Part shown: positions 33,955-42,717 of the stretch, one piece after another
How positions within the stretch are numbered: position 1 is the stretch's first letter
How the letters are laid out: every line of letters begins with the position of its first letter
Assembly: GCA_020636075.1 (NCBI GenBank)
Contig: JACJYO010000003.1
Span: 124,001-188,000 of the forward strand
Direction of reading: 5' to 3'
Source of the DNA: Lewinellaceae bacterium
GTDB taxonomy: Bacteria; Bacteroidota; Bacteroidia; Chitinophagales; Saprospiraceae
DNA length: 64,000 bases
Made by a program: the position numbers and the translations under genes
The notes under the pieces: model-generated
The model's input: the letters and a program-made list of their open reading frames with translations, nothing else
What the model was told of the DNA's origin: nothing
Database searches by the model: none

Positions 33955-36900
33955 ATGCGCAACATATATACCACACTCCTTTTCCTGTCAACTTTCAATG
34001 TATTTGGTCAAAAACCACAGCTCGTAATACCGCTCGGACATATTGAGAGTATCTACGCCGTGGCCTTTTCGCCCGACGGCCGGTGGATACTCACCGGAAG
34101 CGGGGATAACACGGCAAAATTGTGGGACCAGTCCGGACAAGAAATGGTAACCTATGCCGGACACGAGGGTTCCGTAGTGGCCGTAGCCTTTTCGCCCGAT
34201 GGCCAGCAGATCCTGACCGGAAGCAATGACCAAACCGTGCGCCTGTGGGACTTGGCAGGGCAGCAACTACAATCATTTGACGGAAACCTGGACGCCGTGT
34301 TGTCGGTGGCATTTTCACCCGACGGCAAACAGATCGCAAGCGGTGGCCTCGATGGCAACGTGCGCCTTTTTGACCGGAGCGGAAAGGTTTTGCTGGACCA
34401 ATACAGCGGCACGAATGCTATCCGGGAAGTTTCCTTTTCGCCCAATGGCAAACATCTTTTGATCGCCGGCGGCGATGGAACGGTGCGGTTGTGGAGTTTG
34501 TCGGGCAACGAGGAGCATTTGTTGGAAGGGCATACAGGCCCCGTTTTTACTGCTATTTATTCACCCGATGGCAAACAAATCCTCACAGGAGGCGATGACG
34601 GTACTGTCCGGCTCTGGAATTTAAAGGGGAAAGAAAAACAACAGTTTACAGCCCATGAACTGCCGGTCATGTCGGCTGCTTTTTCGCCCGATGGCGCACA
34701 CATCCTCACCGGCAGCAAAGACCAAACGGCCCGGCTGTGGGATTTGGAAGGGAAGGAGCAGGCCCGGTTTAGCGGTCATTCGGATTACGTTTCAACAGTG
34801 GCATTTTCGCCGGATGGCCGCACTGTTTTGACCGGTAGCGCCGACAAAATGGTCAAGTTGTGGAACCTGAACGGGCAGGAACTGCGCACCCTGCAAGGTT
34901 ATACATTCAACGTCAATGCCGTTTCCTTTTCACCCGACGGCAAGCAAATCCTTACCGGCAGCACTGACGGTATTACCCGGCTGTGGGATTTGGCAGTGCC
35001 GACAATGCAACCCTTTTCCGGCCACACAGGCGCCGTGCACGCCGTAGCCTTTTCGCCCGATGGCGCCCGGATTTTATCGGGCAGCGCCGACAGTACAGCA
35101 CGACTTTGGGACTTAAAAGGCAAGGTAATCCAGACGTTTGCCGGCCATACTATGGAAGTGCGTGCCGTAGCATTTTCGCCCGAAGGGAAACAGGTACTTA
35201 CAGGAAGTTATGATGGCACAGCGAAATTGTGGGACCTGTCGGGGTCGGTAGCCAAAACATACAGCCTGAACCAGAAAATAGAATCCGTGGCTTTCTCCCC
35301 CGACGGCCAACAGATATTGACCAGCAACCGCAGCGGTCCACCACATGCCCGGCTTCAAACCATAAACGGCCAGGAAATAACCACTTTTGCGCATCCGGAG
35401 CGCTTTGTCCGCGCGGTGCGTGCCGTTTTTTCGCCCGATGGCAAAACTATATTAACCGGCAGTGAAGACCGGTCAGCGCGGTTGTGGGACTTGTCGGGCC
35501 AGGAAATCCGAACCTTTGCCAAACCCGACATGTGGCATGTCAACGCCGTGGCATTTTCGCCCGACGGTCAGCAGTTTCTCACCGGAAGCGGCGTTGTCAA
35601 TACGGGCAATGTGGCGCGCTTGTGGGACACATCGGGGCAGGTACTGCAAATCTTCGAGGGGCACAGCAAGCCGGTGACGGCCGTAGCTTTCTCGCCCGAT
35701 GGCGAACAGGTGCTGACCGGCAGCCAGGATAATACCGTCAAACTTTGGGATAAACACACAGGCGCGTTGCTGGCCACCCTGCTCGCCCTGGACTCTGCCG
35801 ATTGGGTGGTAACGACACCCTCTGGTTTATTTGATGCCTCGCCCGGCGCCATGCGGCGCATGCACTATGCCGTTGGACTGGAAATAATCGACCTTGAGCA
35901 GCTCAAAGAACGCTACTACGAACCCGGACTGGTACAAAAAGTGGCTGGGCTTTCTGCTGAACCGTTACGCTCCGTTGCAGGCTTCGACACTGTCGCACTG
36001 TATCCGAAAGTGGCCCTCCAACTGGATACGCCGGGACACCGACTGCACATCCGGCTCCAGGCGCGCAATGGCGGTTTGGGCAAAACCAGCGTATTCATCA
36101 ACGGCAAGGAGGTCATTGAAGACGCCAACCCACCGGAAGGTTTTGAAAAAATGCGCAGGACGGCAGTGTCCCTCGACCTCAGCAAGTTTTCCCGGTATTT
36201 TCTGCTCGACACGCTCAACGATGTTTCCGTACGGGCCTACAACGAGGCAGGTTGGTTGAAAAGTGCGCCGGAAGGTATGGCGTACAGCCCCATGTTTGCC
36301 TACGCAAAAGGTGGCGATCAGCCGGTTGCCCGGTTGGCTCCAGCGCGCCTGAGTCGAAAACCTGCACTGCATGTTCTGGCAATTGGTACCGCTGATTATG
36401 CCGGCACCAAACTCGATTTGAAATATTCCGGCAAAGATGCACGCGATATGGCCAACGTTTTGAAACAGGCGGGCGCCCAGCTTTTTCACGATAGTGTTTC
36501 CGTGCAATTGCTCACCACCGATACCAGCGACACCCGGTTTCATCCGACCAAAGCCAACATCAAGGCGGCCTTTGAACGCATCCAAACACAGGCCAAAGCC
36601 GAGGATGTGTTGGTGGTGTACTTTTCCGGCCACGGTGTCTCCTATGGCGATGCCGACCGGGCCCTGTTTTATTACCTCACCATGGACATTGCCAGCGAAA
36701 ACCTCAGCGATGCTTCCATACGAGATAACCGCACGGTATCGAGTGAGGAACTCACCAATTGGATCAACGATATTCCGGCACAAAAGCAGGTACTGATTCT
36801 CGACGCCTGCAATTCCGGACGCGTAGTGGAAAATCTGGCCACGGGCCAAAAAGAACTGAACGCCTCCCAAATTCGCGCACTCGACCGGATGAAAGACCGC

Positions 36901-37512
36901 ACCGGCATGTTTGTGCTCACCGGCTCGGCTGCCGACATGGTGAGTTACGAAGCCGGGCAATACGGGCAAGGCTTGCTGACCTACAGCTTGTTGCAGGGGA
37001 TGAGCGGCCTGGCGCTTACTACCGACAAACGCGTCGATGTGAGCACCCTGTTCCAATTTGCCCGCGACCAGGTGCCCGAACTGGCCAAAGGCATCGGTGG
37101 CATTCAGACGCCCATGATGGTTGGCCCCTTGCAGGGGAGTTTTGATATCGGCATCGTGAATGAGCAGGTGAATATTCCATTGGCGCAGGTCAAGCCGGTG
37201 TTTATCCGGAATTACTTTCAGGATGAAAATTTTGGCGACGCACTCCAACTGGGCAAGGGCCTGGAAAACCACTTCCGGGAGCTGACGGTCAAGGGCGCCA
37301 AGGCAGACCTGATTTTTGTGGATGTACCCGAGTATGAAAATGCCTATTCCATCCGCGGGCGCTACACCGTGGAAAACGGTCAGGTGCAGTTGCGCGGGCG
37401 CTTGTTCAAAGGCACAAAAACCGTCGGGGAAGAATTCCGGCTGAGCGGCCGGGCCGATGCAGTACCGACGCTGGTGGAGGCCATTGTGGATAAGGTGGCG
37501 GCGATGCTGTAA
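33955..37512 (+). CDS. Secreted 14-blade WD40 protein with caspase (C14) domain
   Basis: The start at ATG 33955 (MRNIYTTLLFLSTFNVFGQK) gives a signal peptide and 1185 residues. Residues ~25-620 hold fourteen WD40 repeats, each with AFSPDGxxILTGSxDxTxRLWD, enough for two seven-blade propellers; repeats 11 to 13 carry insertions. Residues ~660-790 are a beta-sandwich (TSVFINGKEV). Residues ~800-1020 are a caspase-like peptidase C14 with catalytic His893 (YFSGHGVSYGD) and Cys952 (ILDACNSGR). The last ~100 residues resemble the C-terminal domain seen in other bacterial caspase-family proteins. The propellers likely recruit a partner and the caspase cleaves a target (inference). A signal peptide places it outside the cytoplasm, unusual for such proteins. 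Confidence 0.93.
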   Translation: MRNIYTTLLFLSTFNVFGQKPQLVIPLGHIESIYAVAFSPDGRWILTGSGDNTAKLWDQSGQEMVTYAGHEGSVVAVAFSPDGQQILTGSNDQTVRLWDLAGQQLQSFDGNLDAVLSVAFSPDGKQIASGGLDGNVRLFDRSGKVLLDQYSGTNAIREVSFSPNGKHLLIAGGDGTVRLWSLSGNEEHLLEGHTGPVFTAIYSPDGKQILTGGDDGTVRLWNLKGKEKQQFTAHELPVMSAAFSPDGAHILTGSKDQTARLWDLEGKEQARFSGHSDYVSTVAFSPDGRTVLTGSADKMVKLWNLNGQELRTLQGYTFNVNAVSFSPDGKQILTGSTDGITRLWDLAVPTMQPFSGHTGAVHAVAFSPDGARILSGSADSTARLWDLKGKVIQTFAGHTMEVRAVAFSPEGKQVLTGSYDGTAKLWDLSGSVAKTYSLNQKIESVAFSPDGQQILTSNRSGPPHARLQTINGQEITTFAHPERFVRAVRAVFSPDGKTILTGSEDRSARLWDLSGQEIRTFAKPDMWHVNAVAFSPDGQQFLTGSGVVNTGNVARLWDTSGQVLQIFEGHSKPVTAVAFSPDGEQVLTGSQDNTVKLWDKHTGALLATLLALDSADWVVTTPSGLFDASPGAMRRMHYAVGLEIIDLEQLKERYYEPGLVQKVAGLSAEPLRSVAGFDTVALYPKVALQLDTPGHRLHIRLQARNGGLGKTSVFINGKEVIEDANPPEGFEKMRRTAVSLDLSKFSRYFLLDTLNDVSVRAYNEAGWLKSAPEGMAYSPMFAYAKGGDQPVARLAPARLSRKPALHVLAIGTADYAGTKLDLKYSGKDARDMANVLKQAGAQLFHDSVSVQLLTTDTSDTRFHPTKANIKAAFERIQTQAKAEDVLVVYFSGHGVSYGDADRALFYYLTMDIASENLSDASIRDNRTVSSEELTNWINDIPAQKQVLILDACNSGRVVENLATGQKELNASQIRALDRMKDRTGMFVLTGSAADMVSYEAGQYGQGLLTYSLLQGMSGLALTTDKRVDVSTLFQFARDQVPELAKGIGGIQTPMMVGPLQGSFDIGIVNEQVNIPLAQVKPVFIRNYFQDENFGDALQLGKGLENHFRELTVKGAKADLIFVDVPEYENAYSIRGRYTVENGQVQLRGRLFKGTKTVGEEFRLSGRADAVPTLVEAIVDKVAAML

Positions 37513-37514
37513 GT

Positions 37515-37583
37515 AATGATGAATGATGAATGGGTTCACCATCCCGGGAAGGTGAACCCATTCATCACTCATCATTCATCATT
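37515..37583. terminator. Long palindromic bidirectional terminator
   Basis: Arms AATGATGAATGATGAATGGG TTCACC (37515-37540) and GGTGAACCCATTCATCACTC ATCATTCATCATT (37551-37583) pair almost perfectly. The WD40-caspase gene ends at 37512 and the convergent SET gene ends at 37588. Confidence 0.8.
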
Positions 37584-37587
37584 AAAA

Positions 37588-38022
37588 TTACATGAATTTC
37601 AAAATCTCAGCCCAGGGGCACTGGTCGTACACATCGTAGTCTTCCAGAATTTCCTCCCCTTTTTGAATATCGCGCAGGGCGATAGAGATCAGCGGGTTGA
37701 GGTCTTCAGCCGGGCCGGAGTTGGGCAAGTCGGCGTGGTTAACGTAGCGGGCATTGTCCAGACAAATGATCAAACTGTCGAGTTGTTCGGAATAGTACGA
37801 GTAGGTCGACAACATTTTCCAGAAATCGGCCTTGAGTTTGTTGTTTGCCGAGCGCTGGAAGTTAAAATATTGGTCTTTGTTGAACAGCAGGACGTTCTTG
37901 TCGATCTCGCCTTTCCACCAAATGGTGCCTTGTTTGATGTCGGCTTTGGCATAGACGCCAAAACCATGGATTGCGCTGCGTTTCACCTCCGTCAGATCGA
38001 AGGAGGTAGGGATCAGGTTCAT
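37588..38022 (-). CDS. SET-domain protein
   Basis: Start at ATG 38022 (MNLIPTSFDLTEVKRSAIHG); the longer frame to 38127 has no plausible N-terminus. 144 residues with SET motifs GFGVYAKADIKQGTIWW, NARYVNHADLPNS, and a C-terminal KGEEILEDYDVYD tyrosine. SET proteins methylate lysine side chains using S-adenosylmethionine. The bacterial substrate is unknown; ribosomal proteins encoded just to the right are conceivable targets, but that is speculation. Confidence 0.85.
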   Translation of the reverse strand: MNLIPTSFDLTEVKRSAIHGFGVYAKADIKQGTIWWKGEIDKNVLLFNKDQYFNFQRSANNKLKADFWKMLSTYSYYSEQLDSLIICLDNARYVNHADLPNSGPAEDLNPLISIALRDIQKGEEILEDYDVYDQCPWAEILKFM

Positions 38023-38238
38023 GTTGTACCAGTAACGTTTAAGTGTGAATAGAAACAGGTTTACGGCAGGCCATTCGAGGGGCCTGTTTTCGCGGACAAA
38101 AATACTTGGCCGCCACACAGGATTCAATACCCCCCCGCAAATTTTATCGACGAGATTTTGGCCCCGTTTTACCGGTTATGCGTCGCTGTTTTTAAAGAAA
38201 AAAACAGCGGTTTATCCTTCGGAATTTTACAAATCGAA

Positions 38239-38270
38239 CTTGGTTTAATGCCCGCGATACCCTACTTTTG
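38239..38270 (+). promoter_or_regulatory. Bacteroidota-type promoter for rpsF-rpsR-rplI
   Basis: A TACTTTTG -7 box at 38263-38270 fits the TAnnTTTG consensus, with CTTGG at about 38239 in place of the -33 TTTG. It lies 48 bp before the rpsF start. Confidence 0.5.
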
Positions 38271-38318
38271 CACCCGCTTTCAGCGAAAGTTCATTTATTT
38301 ATTCACAAGTAATTGAAA

Positions 38319-38744
38319 ATGAGACATTACGAAGTCACCTTCATCGTAGATCCAGTGCTGTCGGGCGATGAAGTCAAATCGACAGCAGAACACATCCAAA
38401 AAGAGTTGAAAGACTCTGGAGCCACTATTGTAGCGGTGGATGAGATGGGCCTCCGCCAGTTGGCCTATGAAATTAAACGGCGTTCCAGCGGTGTATACTA
38501 CTGCATCGAGTTCAGCAGCGAGGCGGCCGATTGGTTGGCCAAATTTGAGTTGAACCTGAAACGCAATGAGCGTTTGCTCCGCTTTCTTACCGTCAAACTC
38601 GACAAGTACGGCATCAAGTACAACGACGACAAGCGCAACGGCCGCATTGGCAAGAAGAAAAAAGAAGAGAAAGTTGCTGTTGCCGGTACTGAAGCCGCGC
38701 CCAAGCCTGGTGTTGTCGATCTCGACGACGACGAGGACGAATAG
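38319..38744 (+). CDS. rpsF: 30S ribosomal protein S6, acidic C-terminal tail
   Basis: Start at ATG 38319 (MRHYEVTFIVDPVLSGDEVK). 141 residues: the core S6 fold (~1-100) with YEIKRRSSGVYYCIEF, then a charged linker (KKKKEEKVAVAG) and an acidic end (VVDLDDDEDE). Bacterial S6 often carries such acidic tails. It binds 16S rRNA with S18, whose gene follows. First gene of the rpsF-rpsR-rplI operon; no ssb or priB lies between. Confidence 0.97.
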   Translation: MRHYEVTFIVDPVLSGDEVKSTAEHIQKELKDSGATIVAVDEMGLRQLAYEIKRRSSGVYYCIEFSSEAADWLAKFELNLKRNERLLRFLTVKLDKYGIKYNDDKRNGRIGKKKKEEKVAVAGTEAAPKPGVVDLDDDEDE

Positions 38745-38805
38745 TCAGCGGTATGCTCCATAAACCTGTTTCACCACATTCGCTCATCTACACATTACAT
38801 TTCAT

Positions 38806-39075
38806 ATGGCTGCTTCAAGAGAAGATGTAAAGTTTCTCAGCAATCCAAAAATTGGACTGAAACGCAAAAAATACTGCCGTTTTCGCAAGTTCGGTATCAA
38901 ATATATCGATTACCGGGACCCGGACTTTTTGCTCCAGTTTATCAACGAACAAGGCAAACTGCTGCCCCGCCGTATCACCGGTAATAGCCTGAAATATCAG
39001 CGCCGGGTGGCTACTGCCGTTAAGCGTGCCCGCCATTTGGGTATGCTGCCGTTTATTGGCGACTTGCTTAAATGA
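38806..39075 (+). CDS. rpsR: 30S ribosomal protein S18
   Basis: 89 residues with the S18 core (KYCRFRKFGIKYIDYRDPDF and RRITGNSLKYQRRVATAVKR ARHLGMLPF). It contacts S6 on the small-subunit platform. The operon order S6, S18, L9 is the widespread bacterial arrangement. Confidence 0.97.
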   Translation: MAASREDVKFLSNPKIGLKRKKYCRFRKFGIKYIDYRDPDFLLQFINEQGKLLPRRITGNSLKYQRRVATAVKRARHLGMLPFIGDLLK

Positions 39076-39145
39076 GTTGACCGACTGCCGTTAACACACG
39101 TCAGTAGTCCAACTCTTAAATTTCAACTTTCAAATTCTTATAGCG

Positions 39146-39949
39146 ATGGATGTCATTCTCCTCGAATATATTGACAAGGTTGGCGACAAACATGAAGTCG
39201 TCAAGGTAAAAAACGGCTACGGCCGCAACTACCTTATCCCGAAAGGCCTGGCTATTGTGGCCAACAAGTCCAACATGGCACGCCTGGATGGCCTGAAAAA
39301 ACAATTTGCCAAAAAAGAATCCGCCAAGATCGATACCTACAAAGACTACGCGAGCAAACTGGCTGGTAAAACGCTGAAAATCGTTGCGAAAGCCGGTGAA
39401 AGCGGCCGTCTGTTCGGTTCGGTCCATGCTCAACACCTCATCGATGCTATCCAGGAAGAACTGGGTTTCGAGGTGGAAAAGCGGATGATCCGTATGCCCG
39501 ACGAGGTAAAAGAACTGGGCTCCTACGAAGCCGAATTCAAATTCCACGAAGAAGTCGTTATCAACGTCAACTTTGATGTGGTTCGCGACAAAAACGATGA
39601 TACCGACGAACGTACGGACACCGGCTCCGCAAAACGCTCAAAAGCCGCTCCGGCAGCCGAGGAACCGCCCGTTGTTGAAGCAACAGTGGTCGACACTCCC
39701 GCCGCCGCTGCCGACTTGATTATTGAAGACGTGGTACATCTGACCGAAACAGCGGAGAAAGCCGCCGATGTTGAAGTGGCCGCCGCCGAAGAAACGGCAG
39801 AAGAGGCTGTTGAGGACGTTGTAGCAGAAGCAACGGAAACCGTTGAGGCCGCAGAAGCTGCTGCCGAGGAGGTAGCCGACGAGGAAGTTGTGGAAGCAGA
39901 AGTACCTGCCGAAGCAGATTCCGAAGACGAGTCCGACAAAGACGCGTAA
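39146..39949 (+). CDS. rplI: 50S ribosomal protein L9 with a long acidic tail
   Basis: 267 residues. The first ~148 are a normal L9 (MDVILLEYIDKVGDKHEVVK, NGYGRNYLIPKGLA, then a C-terminal domain ending FKFHEEVVINVNFDVV). An extra ~118-residue tail follows, composed almost only of Ala, Glu, Val and Asp (AAEETAEEAVEDVVAEATET). Ordinary L9 stops near 150 residues. The tail is in frame without a break and is followed by a strong terminator, so it appears genuinely translated. Confidence 0.95.
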   Translation: MDVILLEYIDKVGDKHEVVKVKNGYGRNYLIPKGLAIVANKSNMARLDGLKKQFAKKESAKIDTYKDYASKLAGKTLKIVAKAGESGRLFGSVHAQHLIDAIQEELGFEVEKRMIRMPDEVKELGSYEAEFKFHEEVVINVNFDVVRDKNDDTDERTDTGSAKRSKAAPAAEEPPVVEATVVDTPAAAADLIIEDVVHLTETAEKAADVEVAAAEETAEEAVEDVVAEATETVEAAEAAAEEVADEEVVEAEVPAEADSEDESDKDA

Positions 39950-39970
39950 CAGGTCGAAAAAATAATTTTA

Positions 39971-40013
39971 AAAGGCAAAACCAGGCAATATGCCCCGGTT
40001 TTGCCTTTTTTTT
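39971..40013 (+). terminator. Intrinsic terminator after rplI
   Basis: AAAGGCAAAACC pairs with GGTTTTGCCTTT around a ~14-nt loop, followed by T residues. It ends the ribosomal operon and overlaps a longer reading of the next gene. Confidence 0.88.
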
Positions 40014-40046
40014 GTTGCAGCAAATACCGGCTTGCTGTACATCAAC

Positions 40047-40736
40047 GTGGACCTTCCCTTATTGCTTTTGGCTGTAGTACCCGGCCTGCTGATCAGTTAC
40101 GCCATCTTTCGGGCCGACAAATATGACCGGGAACCCCTGGGGCCCTTGCTGCTCTGTTTTTTTATGGGAGCAGCAACCACGGTGCCGGTCGTCCTAATTG
40201 AACGCTGGGCCTATGGCTGGATCGGCGTACCGCCTTTCCACCTGGGGCAAACCGCCATCCTGGCGTTTGGCATTCTGGCGATTGTGGAGGAAGTAGCCAA
40301 ATTCCTGCTTTTGTTGCTCCTCGTTTACCCCCGAAAATTTTTCAACGAACCGCTCGACGGGATCGTCTACGCTGTGCTCATTGCCATGGGCTTTGCCACA
40401 CTTGAAAATGTGGTATATGCGGGCCGTTTCGGTTTGCACACGACCCTGGTGCGTGCACTGACGGCCGTGCCGGCGCATCTGGCATTTGCTGTGATCCAGG
40501 GGTATTTTGCCGGCCTTGCTAAATTTGACCCGCCCAACGAATCCCGTTTGTTGCTGCGCGGGCTGGTGCTGGCTATACTGCTGCACGGCAGTTACGACTT
40601 GCTGATCATGCAAAATTTGTCGCAGTGGTTGGCCGTAGTTGGTACCTTGGCACTTTACGGCTGCCTGGTGTACTGTAGCCATCTTGTCCGGGATCATCAG
40701 GACCACTCGCCGTTCCGGAATAATGACGACGGTTAA
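40047..40736 (+). CDS. PrsW-family intramembrane protease
   Basis: I choose GTG 40047 (VDLPLLLLAVVPGLLISYAI) because the ATG at 39990 lies inside the rplI terminator; TTG 40032 is an alternative. About 229 residues and eight membrane helices. Family motifs are FRADKYDREP, the catalytic IVEEVAKF, FATLENVVYAG, PAHLAFAVIQGYFAG and HGSYDL. PrsW glutamic-type proteases cleave membrane anti-sigma factors; the sigma/anti-sigma pair at 42.7-45.0 kb is a nearby candidate substrate (inference). Confidence 0.92.
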   Translation: MDLPLLLLAVVPGLLISYAIFRADKYDREPLGPLLLCFFMGAATTVPVVLIERWAYGWIGVPPFHLGQTAILAFGILAIVEEVAKFLLLLLLVYPRKFFNEPLDGIVYAVLIAMGFATLENVVYAGRFGLHTTLVRALTAVPAHLAFAVIQGYFAGLAKFDPPNESRLLLRGLVLAILLHGSYDLLIMQNLSQWLAVVGTLALYGCLVYCSHLVRDHQDHSPFRNNDDG

Positions 40737-40770
40737 AACGTTGAAGTGCTATGTCATACAAATACTGCCT

Positions 40771-41943
40771 ATGCTACTAGCCTGCCAGAAACACCTGTTT
40801 GCCCTCGACCCCAATGTGCATTACCTCAACGGCGCTGCCTATTCGCCGGGGCTCCAGGCCTCAGTGGAAAAAGGGTTGGCCGGGTTGCGGCTGAAATCCG
40901 AAACGCCCTATGCCATTCGCCCGCAAGACCACTTTGATACCGGCGAACGGGTGCGCAGCCTGTTTTCCAGACTGATCGATGCAGCCGACGCCGACCGCAT
41001 TGCCCTGATCCCGGCAGTGTCGTACGGTATGGGCATCGTAGCACAAAACCTGTACCGCTGGCCGGGTTTGGCGAAGAAAAAGCACATCGTACTGATCGGG
41101 GAGGAGTTTCCAAATAATGTGTACGCCTTCGAGCGGACTTGTCAGGCGCATGGCTTGGCAGTAAAAACGGTAGACCGGCCCCAAGCCGCTGAAAACCGCG
41201 GCGCCCGCTGGAACGAAATGCTGCTCGAATCGGTCACCGATCAGACAGCCCTGGTGGTGGCTTCCCGGGTGCACTGGATTTACGGCACGGTGTTCGACCT
41301 GGAAGCCCTGGGGCGGCGCTGCCGTGAACAGGGCGCTATGCTGGTGGTCGATGCGACCCAATCGGCTGGGGTAATGCCCTTCGACCAGCAGGCTGTACAA
41401 GCCGATGCGGTGATCTGCGCCGCGTACAAATGGCTGCTCGGGCCGTATGGCACCGGCCTCGGCTACTTCGGACCTTTTTTTGACGATGGAGTGCCCATTG
41501 AGGAAAGTTGGATGAACCGGGCTGACAGTGACCAGTTCAGTCAACTCACCCGATACCAACGCGCGTACCGGCCCAAAGCCCAACGCTACAATGCCGGCGA
41601 GTTTTCACAGTTCAGCCAATTGCCTATGCTGGGTGCCGCGCTGGAACAATTGCTTGCCTGGGAGCCCCTGCAACTCCAGGCTTATTGCCAGGAATTAAGT
41701 TCGCGGTTTGTGCCGCAATGGGAGGCCCTGGGCTGCCAACTGGAAGCAACTGCGTACCGGGCCGGGCACCTGTTTGGCTTGCAACTACCCGATGGCGCCG
41801 ACTACAACGCCCTGGTGCAGCGCCTGGCCGAACACCGCTGCTATGTTTCGCTGCGGGGCGGCGCCTTGCGGGTTTCACCAAATGTGTACAACGACGCCGC
41901 GGATTTGGCGGTGCTGACGGAGGTACTGGCTGATTCCATTTGA
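40771..41943 (+). CDS. Class V aminotransferase (selenocysteine lyase/desulfurase fold)
   Basis: Start at ATG 40771 (MLLACQKHLFALDPNVHYLN GAAYSPG), typical for the group; the ORF could extend upstream but would overlap PrsW. 390 residues with the PLP Asp in LVVDATQSAG and the Schiff-base Lys220 in AAYKWLLGPYGTG. It belongs to class V PLP enzymes (cysteine desulfurase-like). The exact substrate is unknown and the cysteine of true IscS/SufS loops was not identified. Confidence 0.9.
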   Translation: MLLACQKHLFALDPNVHYLNGAAYSPGLQASVEKGLAGLRLKSETPYAIRPQDHFDTGERVRSLFSRLIDAADADRIALIPAVSYGMGIVAQNLYRWPGLAKKKHIVLIGEEFPNNVYAFERTCQAHGLAVKTVDRPQAAENRGARWNEMLLESVTDQTALVVASRVHWIYGTVFDLEALGRRCREQGAMLVVDATQSAGVMPFDQQAVQADAVICAAYKWLLGPYGTGLGYFGPFFDDGVPIEESWMNRADSDQFSQLTRYQRAYRPKAQRYNAGEFSQFSQLPMLGAALEQLLAWEPLQLQAYCQELSSRFVPQWEALGCQLEATAYRAGHLFGLQLPDGADYNALVQRLAEHRCYVSLRGGALRVSPNVYNDAADLAVLTEVLADSI

Positions 41944-41961
41944 CGAACTACCTTTGCATGT

Positions 41962-42717
41962 ATGGAAATCATGACCACACTTGTTTTTGCCGGTTTGACC
42001 GTTGCGCTGGTTTCGGGGCTTTTATGGCGGCGCCATGCCCTGGATAAGGCACGCCGGCAAACGTTGGAGGGTTTAGCCGGGAGGCTCAATTCGACATTTT
42101 CGGAAGCGGACAATTTTGGCTTGCTGGCGCAATTGCGAGATTTTGACCTGTTTAGCCGCGAACGCCGCTGGCTGGGCCGGAAGGGTAAAATCCGGAATGT
42201 ATTGCGTCGTCAATTCGGCAAAACCCAGGTATTTATGTTTGATTACACCTATGTGGTGTCTACCGGAAAATCGTCCAAGCGCATAACCCAAACGGTTTGT
42301 TTTGCGGACAACAAAGACTGGTACCTGCCCAATTTCAAACTCAAGCCGGAAACCTGGTGGCGCAAGGCGCTGGCCATGTTTGACAAGAGCGACATCAATT
42401 TTCCGGATAGTCCGGACTTTTCCGATAAATTCTGGCTAACGGGTGAATTTGAATCGCTCGTGCGCAAAACGTTCAATCCTGAATTGCAGGAATTTTTGAT
42501 CGAGCGCCCACCGGTTCATCTCGAAGGCAACAACTATTACCTGCTGGCCTACAAACCGCGAAAAGCACTACAGGCTGACGAAGCCCATGTTTTCTTTGAA
42601 CATTTTTGCCAACTTGTTGAGCTGCTCCAGAAAAAAGAGGGGCAACTGGAGTTGTTGAATCTTGCGGAATTGCAGCCTGAAAAAGTTGAACTGCGGCGGG
42701 ATGATCAGAGTGCATAA
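41962..42717 (+). CDS. Conserved membrane-anchored hypothetical protein
   Basis: 251 residues with one N-terminal membrane helix (MTTLVFAGLTVALVSGLLWR) and a soluble domain: FSEADNFGLLAQLRDFDLFS, VFMFDYTYVVSTGKSSKRIT, LPNFKLKPETWWRKAL and a C-terminal VEGNNYYLLAYKPRK-like stretch (here LEGNNYYLLAYKPRK). Similar proteins of unknown function occur in other bacteria, from memory. Its 3' end overlaps that of the convergent anti-sigma-propeller gene by 13 bp. Confidence 0.78.
   Translation: MEIMTTLVFAGLTVALVSGLLWRRHALDKARRQTLEGLAGRLNSTFSEADNFGLLAQLRDFDLFSRERRWLGRKGKIRNVLRRQFGKTQVFMFDYTYVVSTGKSSKRITQTVCFADNKDWYLPNFKLKPETWWRKALAMFDKSDINFPDSPDFSDKFWLTGEFESLVRKTFNPELQEFLIERPPVHLEGNNYYLLAYKPRKALQADEAHVFFEHFCQLVELLQKKEGQLELLNLAELQPEKVELRRDDQSA

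Noticed and set aside
35965..37575. 536-codon minus-strand frame over the caspase gene
   Set aside because: Antisense shadow of a GC-rich gene with conserved caspase motifs on the plus strand.
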